The notes beneath the pieces were generated by a model, which made no database searches, was not told where the DNA came from, and worked only from the letters and a program-made list of their open reading frames with translations. Both the position numbers and the translations under genes were made by a program. DNA of 47,713 nucleotides from an uncultured Campylobacteraceae bacterium. Lineage in GTDB: Bacteria; Campylobacterota; Campylobacteria; Campylobacterales; Arcobacteraceae. Shown one piece after another: positions 28,947 to 37,568 of the stretch (position 1 is its first letter; each line of letters begins with the position of its first letter). The DNA is taken from positions 1 to 47,713 of the forward strand of contig CAKZOX010000058.1 of NCBI GenBank assembly GCA_937138295.1, written 5' to 3'.

Positions 28947-29405
28947 ATGCCTGATAAAGCTATATTAACAACTAAAATGACTGCTGCAACAACTTGAAGT
29001 TTGAGCTTTAGTACGATTTTTGCAATTACTCACGAATTACAATCAGCGATCACAATTTTATGAGTTATGATTATGATTGACTTCTTTACTTGATTTATTA
29101 AGTCTTGGGTAATGAGAGAAACTTCTAGTAATTGAATAGCTAGAGGCTTTATGAGAAAAGCGACATTAATACTTATTCCTTTGACTCTAATTATAGCTTG
29201 AAGATGAGTTAATGTTGATTTAACAGAATTATCTACTTGGATTGTGTCTGCTCTTGTTTTTTCAGAACTATACTCAATTATAGCGAATGTCTATACAATT
29301 AACACTTGAAAAAAAGCAAAAGAATATGATGTAATGACTATGATAATTAAAAGACTTTGAAATTTTATAGATTTTGTATTAATTTGAAAAAAAGATAATG
29401 ATTAG
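28947..29405 (+). CDS. Phage holin (Holin_4 type)
   Basis: The product has 152 residues. Hydrophobic segments ITILGVMIMIDFFTGFIKSW, FMRKATLILIPLTLIIAG and WIVSALVFSELYSIIANVYT, with the conserved phrase SxxGxxGFxRK between the first two. This pattern (D-x-x-T-G, S-N-G-x-x-R-G, K) matches the Holin_4 family of Firmicutes-type phages. It would form membrane lesions for lysis. A lysin partner is not adjacent; candidates are at 34513 and 36074. Confidence 0.8.
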
Positions 29406-29422
29406 TTATTAAATAAATAAAA

Positions 29423-31246
29423 ATGATATTACTAAGACCACTTTGAAAAAGTCCCTGAGGATGATGAACAGGTGCTACTGACATAAACTGATTAAGTGAT
29501 TGATATACTTCTTCTAATTCATTATGACTATGAACTAATGCATTACTTAATAATATATGAGATTATAATATTTGAATATGACAAAGCTCCTTACAGTCTA
29601 ATACAAGTTGATTTGATAATCTATCGATTGGGTTTCAATCTTCATATAATGTAACAAGTTGATATTATAATCTAGCATTATGAAGTCAGTCTTTCAAATC
29701 TAGTACAACTTGATTTAATAATACAGCCTTCTGAGCATATTCATTAAATAGATTAATATCTTGAAATTGAAATGTAGCAATAGGTTCAACATCAATGCAA
29801 TGAGCAGAAGGTAGTTCTTGAACATTTTCTTCAAATGTAGCTATATGAGTTTGAGCAATGAGTCGTATAGGTAATGCTTGAGATAATATTGCAATATGAA
29901 ATTCAGCTTTACAATGAACATCATTAAATCCATTTAACTGATATTATAATATTGCTATATGAAGTTTAGCTTGAAAAAATGTAACAACTGGATTATTTAA
30001 TATTTTCCTATGAAGAAGTGCTTGAAATTCAAATACATCTGCTAGTAATAATATTGGTATGTGATATGCTTCATTATCTAAAACAGTAACAGCTAGTAAT
30101 AATATCTGATTAGGTTCATATACATTACAATACAATACTTCTTGAACTAATAATGTTTGAATGGGGTATGCTTCATTACAAAATAATACTATATGAAATA
30201 GCAATACATCTTTATGATGAAATAGTTTACAAGATAATATTAATTGAAATTTCAATTTAGCTTTAGGTTGAAGTTCATTAAGAAAAAATCAAAGTTGAAG
30301 TTATAATATTGCATTAGGTTCTGAGTCACTTTATAGCAATACAACTTGACAAAGGAATTTAGCAGTATGATTTTACTCTATGAGAGCTAATACAACTTGA
30401 CAAGAAAATACAGCTATATGAGTTGAAAGTATGTCAGCTTCTATCGATTGAAGATTTTCAGTTGCAATAGGTAAAGATGCTTTAAAATTACATAATTCTC
30501 CACAAAGTAATATTGCTATTTGAGCAAGGTCTATGTATTGAAATACTTGAAATGCTAATACAGCTATATGAGAAAGTGTTATGTATTCTTGAACTTGATG
30601 AAGTAATGTATGAATTGGTTATAGTGTTATGAATGCTAGTAATTGAAGTTATAATGTTTGAATTTGAAGAAGTGTAATGACTAATATTAGTTGAGGTAGT
30701 AACACTTGAATTGGTTGATTTACAATGGAAAGAATGACAACTTGACAAAGTAATACTTGAATATGATATGCTTCTTTAAAATATAGTACAATTTGAACGT
30801 ACAATACAGCAATTTGAAGAGAAGCTTGAGAACAAAATATTGACTGACATTATAATACAGCAATTTGAAATTCAGCATTAAGATATGCAACTAGTTCAAC
30901 TTGAAATGTAGCATTATGAAACTGGGCTTTATTAAATGCTAATACTTGAAATTATAATGTTGCAGTTTGATATATAGCTTGATATAGTTGTGCTTGAGAA
31001 TTAAATGTATTCTTATGAAATAGAGCAGGACAAAGTGAAACTTGAAGTAATAAATTATATATTTCTAATTCAAGTACAGTTGACCCTTTAATTTATTGAG
31101 AGTTTGATAATAAACTAGTTAAAATAAATTGAAGACTAAGAGTAACTGATAATACAGATATTGCTGTTGCTTGAGATATTAGATTTAATAGCACTACTAG
31201 TAAACACGAGGGCTTCGATTGAACAATTTGGAATTCGCTTTACTAA
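29423..31246 (+). CDS. Tail fibre with NTTG/GNNTAxG repeats, 607 aa
   Basis: Nearly the whole protein consists of short repeats of the form SLQSNTTGxNNTAIGxxAL and variants. This is the well-known tail-fibre and adhesin 'head' repeat (GYNNTALGYQALYNNTTG type), which forms a trimeric left-handed parallel beta-roll. About the last 70 residues are a distinct C-terminal domain (SNKLYISNSSTVDPLIYGEF), similar to domains that end such fibres and precede peptidase S74-type chaperones; none is visible here. Most repeat glycines are TGA. Binding to the host surface is inferred. Confidence 0.85.
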
Positions 31247-31294
31247 AAGGGAAATACAGATATAATAAGAATATTAATTAATAAAAAACCAATT

Positions 31295-31432
31295 ATGAAA
31301 ATTGAAAACTTAAAAGTTATGTTAGAACTACTAGCAAGAGTAGATTTAAAAGGAGCAGAAGTTCCAGCTTTTAATGAAGTTGTGAAAGATATAAATAATG
31401 AAATTGAAACTTTAAATACTAAGAAAAAATAA
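31295..31432 (+). CDS. Small helical protein, 45 aa
   Basis: An amphipathic helical peptide (KVMLELLARVDLKGAEVPAF); its phrase ELLxRVxLKGxEVPAFxEV is often seen in short proteins beside phage fibres. Start after AAAAAACCAATT. Confidence 0.55.
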   Translation: MKIENLKVMLELLARVDLKGAEVPAFNEVVKDINNEIETLNTKKK

Positions 31433-31433
31433 T

Positions 31434-31787
31434 ATGTATATTAAAAAAGACTATGAATTAGCAACTTGAATAACTGCTAACACTTGGATTATAAAAAATA
31501 CAAACTATGTAAATAATCCACAATGAGAAGACACTATTTCTTGAAGCTTATGTTTATATAAAGATATAACAGCTTTCAGAGAATGAAAATCAGAACTTTG
31601 TTCAGCTTCTTTTAGTTATGCAATTACTGATGAAGAATTAACTCAAAATCTATTATTATTATTAATGACTAGATTACACGATAGTATGTTAGATGAAAAT
31701 TTAGTAGAAACTAATTTACTAAGAATTATGGAAAACAATTGAGAAGATAAACAAATTGGATTTCAAACAGCAGAAATTATTTCTTAA
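31434..31787 (+). CDS. Hypothetical virion-region protein, 117 aa
   Basis: Unrecognised; one base after the preceding stop. Mixed alpha/beta composition, with Cys residues in GSLCLYKD and ELCSASFSYA. Confidence 0.5.
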
Positions 31788-31796
31788 TAAAATAAA

Positions 31797-32513
31797 ATGT
31801 ACATAACAGCTTATTTTTCAAATGAATGAACTCCAGCAGATTGACTTTCTCCATCTGTAACTATTAAAGATGTAACTACAAACGCTGTTGTTGCATCTTG
31901 AACTATGACTTGAATATGAGTTTGATTATATAAATATAACTTCACTTGATATACTATCGATAAAGAATATATAATCTATGCTGATTGATGAGCTACATTA
32001 TCTGATGCTGATAGATACCAAGTATGAAATAATATTACTGAAACTCCTATTGCAGAAAGTGTAAATGCAGTGATACCAACTACTTTAGATAATTATACAA
32101 ATAAAGATAATTGGAAAGCTGATGTTTCAAATATACCTATAAATCCTTTATTAGATAATGATATAAGACTAAATCATTTAGATGCTGACATATCTAGTAG
32201 AAGTACTTTTGATAATACAATTGATACAGTGGAGGCTAATAATATGAGAGGTACAGACAACGCAAATACAATAGCTCCTGACAATACATCTATACTAGAA
32301 ATTAAAAGTAAAGTAAATACATTAGAGAATTTTGATAGTACAAATATTGATAATAAACTAATACTATTAGAAAGACTTACAAAATCATCGGTTAAAATAG
32401 TTTGAACAGAATTAATTATGTATGATGAATTATGAGAATTGCAAAAATGGGATTTACAAGATGAAAATAATTCTCCGAATAATGAAAATGTGTATTTTAG
32501 AATTAAAAAATAA
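31797..32513 (+). CDS. Tail/fibre accessory protein, 238 aa
   Basis: N-terminal beta domain (MYITAYFSNEGTPADGLSPS, VTIKDVTTNAVVASGTMTG) resembling carbohydrate-binding or Ig-like modules at the start of phage fibre proteins. A linker with ISSRSTFDNTIDTVEANNMR follows, then DNANTIAPDNTSI, a phrase seen in fibre-associated proteins. The C-terminal part is a helix followed by beta-strands. Function beyond virion association unknown. Confidence 0.6.
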
Positions 32514-32516
32514 ACT

Positions 32517-32747
32517 ATGGTGTTCGATATAACTTTTTGACTCTGAAAAAAAATAAATTATAATAATCTATATTACAGGAATATAGATACAATTGTAAAA
32601 ACAGATACAACATTAAATGTTGAAAGCAATACTATTATTATCAATAATACTAATAATAGTATAAAATTAAATACAGATACTATCAATATACAAACTGATA
32701 ATAAAGTAAATATTTCACTAAATTTAAAGGCAAATGGAAGCAATTAG
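32517..32747 (+). CDS. Hypothetical Asn/Thr-rich protein, 76 aa
   Basis: A low-complexity beta-repeat composition (TTLNVESNTIIINNTNNSI) suggesting a small fibre segment. It overlaps the next start at 32734. Confidence 0.45.
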
Positions 32748-33045
32748 AATTAAGCAATGATTTCAAACTGATTTTTCTGCAACAGTTAAAGTTAATGGTA
32801 AGATATTAGATTTAACTTGATATACAGCAGAATTTATTATGATCAACAATAATTCTGTTATAAAAACTCAAAAAGCTGTAGCAATAGATAATCCTACATC
32901 TTGAATTATAACATATATTCCTGATGCTAATGATGTTGATGAAATATGACTATTTAAAGCATATTTTGCAATATCAAAAAATTGAGTGAAAAAACTATCA
33001 GCACCTACTGATTTTTTTCAAGTAGAAATTATAAAAGATGTATAA
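32734..33045 (+). CDS. Baseplate BppU N-terminal-like protein, 103 aa
   Basis: GFQTDFSATVKVNGKILDLT, then GYTAEFIM and GIITYIPDANDVDEIGLFKA resemble the N-terminal domain of BppU-type baseplate proteins (F-x-A-T-V-x-x-N-G-x-x-x-D-L-T-G). Short for the family, so probably only the adaptor domain. The stop overlaps the next start (TAATG). Confidence 0.6.
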
Positions 33046-33482
33046 TGAAAGTTAAAATCCTTAAAAATTGAATGCTACAAAAAGTAATCTGAACTAAATA
33101 TTTTATAGTTACAGATTATTTTCTGTTTTTAGTTATAATTTGAAAGAATAAATATAATATAAAAGTTCCTAATTGATTTATTACTGATTTTGGAAGTATT
33201 CCATCTCCTTTTTTCTTTTTTGATAAAACTAAATATGTAAGTTATATTTTGCACGATTATCTTTATTCTCTTATTTGAGAAATTACAAATATAGAATGAT
33301 ACTTAGAATATAATCAAGCATTATCAGATGAAATTTTATATCATTGACTTGAAGAAGAATGAATGAATAATATTTGAAGAATACTTGTTTTAATTTGACT
33401 TGATATTTGATGAAGATATAATTATAAAAAATACAATAAAGAAATTTCAGATTTGAAAAAGATTTTACAATCTAATAAGTAA
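33045..33482 (+). CDS. DUF1353 family protein
   Basis: The product has 145 residues. The phrase IKVPNGFITDFGSIPSPFFF, then VSYILHDYLYS and ALSDEILYHGL, is diagnostic of DUF1353, a small phage protein family of unknown function usually near tail or lysis genes. The N-terminal part is hydrophobic. Glycines mostly TGA. Confidence 0.85.
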
Positions 33483-33484
33483 TT

Positions 33485-33757
33485 ATGAAAAATACTAGAC
33501 ATCATTTATACCCTAGGCATTTATGAGGTTGTAATACTTGAAATAACTTAATTTTTTTAAAAGAAAATGTACATCAAGCATTGCATCTTATTTTAGATAA
33601 AGACCACAAAGCACAAGCACCTAGAGAACAGATAATAACTTTATTTAATATATTATCTCCTGCTTTAACTTCTGAATTTAAGAGTGATGTTTATAAGATA
33701 TTATTAGAAACTGATAATAAATATTATTATAAAGACTGAATTTATTTACCTAAATAA
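33485..33757 (+). CDS. HNH-like small protein, 90 aa
   Basis: RHHLYPRHLGGCNTGNNLIF followed by LKENVHQALHLIL has the His-His, Asn and His spacing of a reduced HNH nuclease (HHxYPxHxGG, NNLIFL, HQALHLIL). No zinc cysteines seen. It may be a homing nuclease or a decayed one. Confidence 0.55.
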
Positions 33758-33762
33758 AAACT

Positions 33763-33792
33763 ATGAATAAATTATTCCAATGGTATAAATAA
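33763..33792 (+). CDS. Possible 9-codon ORF
   Basis: MNKLFQWYK after a good AATAAAAACT leader; possibly the truncated start of a lost gene. Very low confidence as a product. Confidence 0.15.
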   Translation: MNKLFQWYK

Positions 33793-33793
33793 T

Positions 33794-33821
33794 TTGTTAT
33801 TATATAAAAATTAAGTATAAT
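33794..33821 (+). promoter_or_regulatory. Promoter TTGTTA-N16-TATAAT of HNH leader 2
   Basis: TTGTTA 33794-33799, TATAAT 33816-33821. Predicted start G33828 is the first base of segment A. Confidence 0.75.
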
Positions 33822-33827
33822 CTAAAA

Positions 33828-33912
33828 GCATAGAATTAAATGATTTGCTATTATAGCTTTTAGTTGAGTAGGTTTCTATGCAAATCAGCCTATTCTACTA
33901 AGAGCTTTAATT
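33828..33912 (+). ncRNA. Interleaved (A-B-T-A'-B'-T') leader RNA upstream of HNH gene 33921
   Basis: A GCATAGAA (33828-33835), linker TTAAA, B TGATTTGC (33841-33848), T 33855-33872, A' TTCTATGC (33874-33881), B' GCAAATCA (33880-33887), T' 33889-33906. T/T' is 18 bp with two G-U pairs and one mismatch. A' and B' overlap by GC in the T loop. T' ends 14 nt before the ATG. A frame without ATG (33835-33942) also crosses here and is probably chance. Confidence 0.75.
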
Positions 33913-33920
33913 TTTATAAT

Positions 33921-34493
33921 ATGGAAATATGGAAAGATATAACTTGATATGAGTGATTATATCAAATCAGCAATTTTTGAAGAGTTAAAAGTTTAGAAAG
34001 ATATATCATTAATTCATTATGAAGAAAATGCTTTATTAAAGAAAGAATATTGAGAATAACAATTAATAAATGATACGAATGTATTAATTTTACTATTAAT
34101 AATAAAACTCATAGTAAAAAAATACATAGATTAGTTGCTAAATCTTTTATTATTAATCCTGAAAATAAGTCAGATGTAAATCATATAAACTGAATAAAGA
34201 CAGATAATAGAGTTGAAAATTTAGAGTGGGTTACAAAATCAGAAAATGAATTACATAAATATAATATTTTGTGATATAAAAATTTTTTTCAAACTAATCA
34301 CCCTTTTAAAGGTAAGTTTTGAAAAGATAATCATTTAAGTAAAAAAGTATGATTATATAAAAATTGAAAATTAATACATATATATTATTGAATTAGGGAA
34401 GCTGTTAGAGAAAGTAACTTTTGTGAGAATTCTATAATAAAAAGTTTAAAAAAATGAATTTTAATTAAAGGTTGCAAATGGAATTATTTATAA
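33921..34493 (+). CDS. NUMOD4/HNH homing endonuclease
   Basis: The product has 190 residues. NUMOD4 start EIWKDITGYEGLYQISNFGR, HNH core KKIHRLVAKSF, then NHINGIKTDNRVENLEWVT and SENELHKY, and a C-terminal NUMOD1-like segment (GIREAVRESNFCENSIIKSL). The central GIKTDNRVENLEW stretch is almost identical to that of the gene at 4902, so the two are close paralogs. It is preceded by the interleaved leader RNA. Confidence 0.9.
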
Positions 34494-34512
34494 TATTTAT
34501 TAAATAAAAACT

Positions 34513-35205
34513 ATGAATTTTAAGTGGTACAATCAAAATTTAGAAAGATATAGTAGGTCGGGTTGTTCAGTCTATACCTTATTTAATATTATACAGCTAC
34601 AATGGGGTATTAAATATACTAATGATTTTATTATAGAAACTTTAAAAATAGCAGAAAAAGATAAAGCTTTTTTTGAAACTTGGTGAGCTTACTTTGATAT
34701 AATATATAATTGGTTTTCTACTAAAATATTTGAATACACTTGACTAAAAACTAAAATAAGAGTTGTTAATATCAATAATGATGACTTTGAAGATTTACTT
34801 GAAAAAGGTTACTACTTCTGATTATGATTATTAAATGCTTGACTATGGTATAGAAAAGCAAGAGAAGATTGAATAATAGATGAAAAAGATTTTATTATTG
34901 ATAAAGGTTCTACATTCTGACATAATCATACATATTGAAAACTAGGTAATAAATATGCTATATTTGATAGCCTATGAAGTGTTTGAGCTAAACCTATCTA
35001 TATGGATTTAAAAACTCTTAGAGAGCTAGTTAATAAGTGAATTTACTATGCTAATGCAAGAACAATAGTATTAGAAGACCAAAGATTAGATAATCGGTTA
35101 AGATTTTTTAAGACTTGATGAGTAGTAAAAGATATTACTAAAGAAAATAAAGTAAATCAAAAAGCTATTGAAAGAGCTTTGAAATTAAGAGTATTCCATA
35201 AATAA
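34513..35205 (+). CDS. Candidate C39-like cysteine peptidase (possible endolysin)
   Basis: The product has 230 residues. SGCSVYTLFNIIQ places Cys18 at the start of a helix, followed much later by FGHNHTYGKLGNKYAIFDSLG with His139 and Asp152. The order Cys, His, Asp and the G-C-x-x-x-x-x-x-N helix resemble papain-like C39/CA-clan peptidases. It lies beside fibre and lysis-region genes and could cleave peptidoglycan cross-links. Alternatives: a head-maturation or structural peptidase. No signal peptide. Confidence 0.5.
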
Positions 35206-35206
35206 C

Positions 35207-35234
35207 TTGCAATAATAATTAAAAGTTATATAAT
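35207..35234 (+). promoter_or_regulatory. Promoter TTGCAA-N16-TATAAT of HNH leader 3
   Basis: TTGCAA 35207-35212 (just after a stop codon) and TATAAT 35229-35234. Predicted start 35241-35242 is the beginning of segment A. Confidence 0.85.
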
Positions 35235-35240
35235 AGATAG

Positions 35241-35332
35241 AGCTAAAGGAATTAAATATCTCGCTCTCAATTTAAAACTCATATTTATCGGTTTCCTTTA
35301 GCGAGATAGCCGATAAATATGAGTTTTTTAAT
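35241..35332 (+). ncRNA. Interleaved (A-B-T-A'-B'-T') leader RNA upstream of HNH gene 35342
   Basis: A GCTAAAGGAA (35242-35251), linker TTAAA, B TATCTCGCT (35257-35265), T 35275-35291, A' TTCCTTTAGC (35293-35302), B' AGCGAGATA (35300-35308), T' 35310-35326. T/T' is 17 bp perfect and followed by TTT, a strong terminator. Its 18-nt loop contains A'B', the reverse complement of the 5' segment in permuted order. T' ends 15 nt before the start codon. Confidence 0.85.
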
Positions 35333-35341
35333 AATATAATT

Positions 35342-35917
35342 ATGAAAAAATTAATTATCAGACAATGAGAAATATATAATATGGTTAAAATTATTAATGA
35401 AGTTGAACCTAAATGAAGCCAAAGAATATTTCAGTGTCAATGTGAATGTTGAAATATAAAAAATATACAATTATGAAATTTAAGAAATTGAAAAACTAAA
35501 AGTTGTGGATGTTTTCAGTGAAAAACACACGGTATGGAATCAAGCAGAATTTATTACATTTGGCATAGTATGAAACAAAGATGTAAAAATATTAATAATA
35601 TTGGTTATAGTAATTATGGTTGAAGATGAATTACTTATGATAAAAAATGGGAAAATTTTGTATGATTTTATGAAGATATGAAAGACTGATATGAAGAACA
35701 TTTAACAATAGATAGGATAGATAGCAACTGAAATTATTCTAAAGAAAATTGTAAATGGGCAACAAGTAAAGAACAAAATAGAAATAAAAGAAATAATATA
35801 TTATTTAAATGAAAATGTTTATCTGAATGGAGAGAATTTTTATGAATAACAAAGGGAAGATTTGATTATTTAAGATATAATAGAAAATTATCTCTAGAAG
35901 AAATTTTCTATATTTAA
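35342..35917 (+). CDS. AP2/HNH-type homing endonuclease
   Basis: The product has 191 residues. FQCQCECGNIKNIQLGNLRN then SCGCFQGKTHG forms a zinc-binding N-terminus. HGMESSRIYYIWHSMKQRC, NYGGRGITYDKKWENFVGF and LTIDRIDSNGNYSKENCKWA, then EQNRNKR, are the signature of phage homing nucleases of the AP2/HNH (I-TevI-like finger) group. It is a different family from the NUMOD4 genes but shares the same type of leader. Confidence 0.85.
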
Positions 35918-35942
35918 AAACTTAGAACTTTTAAAAAATAGT

Positions 35943-36053
35943 ATGAAGTGTATAAATCAAAATGAGAATTATTCTCATAATAAATTCAATAAATCTGATT
36001 ATATTATCTGATATAAAGAATTTCAGCAAAATGGAGATATAGAAAAAGACTAG
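35943..36053 (+). CDS. Hypothetical small protein, 36 aa
   Basis: MKCINQNENYSHNKFNKSDY and a short end; it terminates inside the bidirectional terminator. Function unknown. Confidence 0.35.
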
Positions 36054-36072
36054 ATTTTATTCTAGTCTTTTT
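36043..36072. terminator. Bidirectional terminator between convergent genes
   Basis: AAAAAGACTAGA/TCTAGTCTTTTT, the same stem as at 18413, serves the plus-strand operon and the minus-strand cell-wall hydrolase. Confidence 0.9.
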
Positions 36073-36073
36073 A

Positions 36074-36508
36074 TTACATTTTATTGTAAAAATATAATAC
36101 ATTATCTAACCAAATTTGACTTCTGTCGTTTCAAGTCCAAGTGATAGCTTTATTTTTATTAGGCAATTCTCAATACCACTTAGTCCAAATTATTTTAAAT
36201 GCTTCATAACTTTCTTCTGGGGTATCAAATTTACACATAGCCATTTTAGGCACTCATAAACAAGGTACTGTATTTCAATGTTTTATTCAAAAACAATTAT
36301 TATGAGTTTTTCAATATCATTCTGTACAATTTTTAGTTTCTTGCATAGCTACTGCATAAGCTAATTTATTTAAATCAAACTCATTTAAATCGTTTTTGAG
36401 TGATTGTTTTTCATCTTGCTTAACATTTGTAGTAAAAACTTTTACTTCTTCTTTAATGACTATTTTTTGGTTAGTTTCAACTCTTTTCGGAGCAACTATT
36501 TTTCCAAT
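36074..36508 (-). CDS. Lysozyme-like cell-wall hydrolase domain (expressed by -1 frameshift from 36496-36828)
   Basis: The frame reads ...LAYAVAMQETKNCTEGYGKT, then HNNCFGIKHGNTVPCLGVPK and AFKIIWTKWYG. An E-T-x-x-C helix followed by N-N-x-F-G-I-K is the layout of lysozyme-like muramidase/glucosaminidase domains (catalytic Glu in MQET). It has no ATG in a useful place; the first possible codon is ATT at 36508. It overlaps the end of the upstream signal-anchor gene in the -1 frame at GGAAAAATAG, so the natural product is probably a fusion: membrane anchor, coiled coil, hydrolase. It could act as lysin, virion wall-piercing enzyme or host surface enzyme. Confidence 0.55.
36496..36505 (-). promoter_or_regulatory. 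Candidate -1 frameshift site GGAAAAATAG
   Basis: On the minus strand the 0-frame GAA AAA TAG can slip to ATA GTT in the -1 frame because five A's allow AAA to re-pair. No classical X XXY YYZ heptamer is present. Confidence 0.35.
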
Positions 36509-36828
36509 CCTAGCATTTCATTTCTTTTTTGTCTAATTTTTTCTTCAATTTCAGGTTTTTGTAATTCTAATGATTCGATTTCTTTACTTGTTTCTAAAAT
36601 TAATTCTCTTTTTAGATTTAATTGATTTTCTGTTGCTCTCCAATTAGATTCTAATTCGAATAATTCTTTTTGTTGTATTTCAACTTTACTTGGTTTCTTT
36701 GCTTCTATTAATTCTTTTTGTGTATTTTCTAGTGTATAGGCATTTACAATATAATTATATCAAATAAAAATAGTAAGTAATATAATTCATATTTGTAATG
36801 TTTTTTGTTTATCAAATTTTAATTTCAT
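36496..36828 (-). CDS. Signal-anchor coiled-coil protein (0-frame part of the frameshifted hydrolase)
   Basis: The product has 110 residues: a hydrophobic segment at about residues 12-28 (LQIGIILLTIFIGYNYIV) followed by a charged coiled coil (LESNWRATENQLNLKREL, ILETSKEIESLELQKPEIEE). It ends GLEK at TAG 36496-36498. A one-base slip back on AAA in GGAAAAATAG leads into the lysozyme-like frame. Without slippage it would be a short anchored protein. Confidence 0.65.
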
Positions 36829-36838
36829 AGGTTTTTAA

Positions 36839-36979
36839 TTAGTAATTAATATATCTTTTATTTATTTCTTCATATCATTTTGAGAAATTCATAAGATGTT
36901 TATATTCTATATTTTCAGATTTTATGATTTTTCAATCTATTTTAGCTATTAGTATTTTATTTTCGTTTATTTTAGTCAT
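36839..36979 (-). CDS. Hypothetical small protein, 46 aa
   Basis: MTKINENKILIAKIDGKI and a short charged tail; third gene of the minus operon. Not recognised. Confidence 0.45.
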
Positions 36980-36988
36980 TTTCAACTG

Positions 36989-37123
36989 TTATATATATAT
37001 TATGGTATCTATAAGTTCAAATTTTTTGTTTTTCTCAAGTAATATGAGCTTTTTTATTTCTTCAAATAATTCTTCTGTTTGGTGTAATGCTTCCCTTCAG
37101 TTAGTTGTATTTAAAAATTCCAT
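36989..37123 (-). CDS. Hypothetical small protein, 44 aa
   Basis: A helical, acidic peptide (EALHQTEELFEEIKKLILLE), 3 bases after the preceding stop. Confidence 0.45.
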
Positions 37124-37126
37124 TTA

Positions 37127-37453
37127 TTATTTATTAAAATATAAAGATGCTCTATTATAAAGATTTGTGTTTTTTATATGCAACTCTGTCCAGAATTTAT
37201 TGTATTCTTCAGATTTAATTGCTTTTAAAAAACCTTCTTCTGACATTTTCTTTTCAATTCTAAATTGTTCAAATCATTTTCTACAAACTTCTTTATACAT
37301 TTTAGATCATATATCATTTATTCCTTCTTTTGTATAAGTTAATTGCTTCATTCTTTGAATTTGAATATCAGCTTGCCTTACTAATTTTTGCAGAACATTT
37401 AATAACTCTTTTTCGTGAGTATAAATCTGCCTACTTCTTTGTCTTATATTCAT
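37127..37453 (-). CDS. Hypothetical basic helical protein, 108 aa
   Basis: First gene of the short minus operon. Basic helical N-terminus (MNIRQRSRQIYTHEKELLNV) and charged helices throughout; no recognised domain. Confidence 0.5.
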
Positions 37454-37485
37454 TTTTCTCTTGGTTAAAAATATAATGTATTATC

Positions 37486-37513
37486 ATTATAAGAACTTTT
37501 CTAATAAATGCAA
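37486..37513 (-). promoter_or_regulatory. Minus-strand promoter TTGCAT-N16-TATAAT
   Basis: Read on the minus strand: TTGCAT (37513-37508), 16 bp containing AAAAGTTCT, TATAAT (37491-37486). It drives 37453 down to 36074. Confidence 0.8.
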
Positions 37514-37524
37514 ATATTTTGTAT

Positions 37525-37562
37525 AAAAAAATGTAATAAAAATTAATTTATTACATTTTTTG
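37525..37562. terminator. Terminator after the motor-nuclease gene
   Basis: AAAAATGTAATAAA pairs with TTTATTACATTTTT around a 7-nt loop. It lies between the minus-strand stop at 37569 and the next minus-strand promoter. Confidence 0.85.
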
Positions 37563-37568
37563 TTTATT

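Noticed and set aside
33835-33942. Membrane-peptide-like frame with TGA-Gly across leader 2
   Set aside because: No ATG, GTG or TTG start; the pairing structure explains the sequence better.
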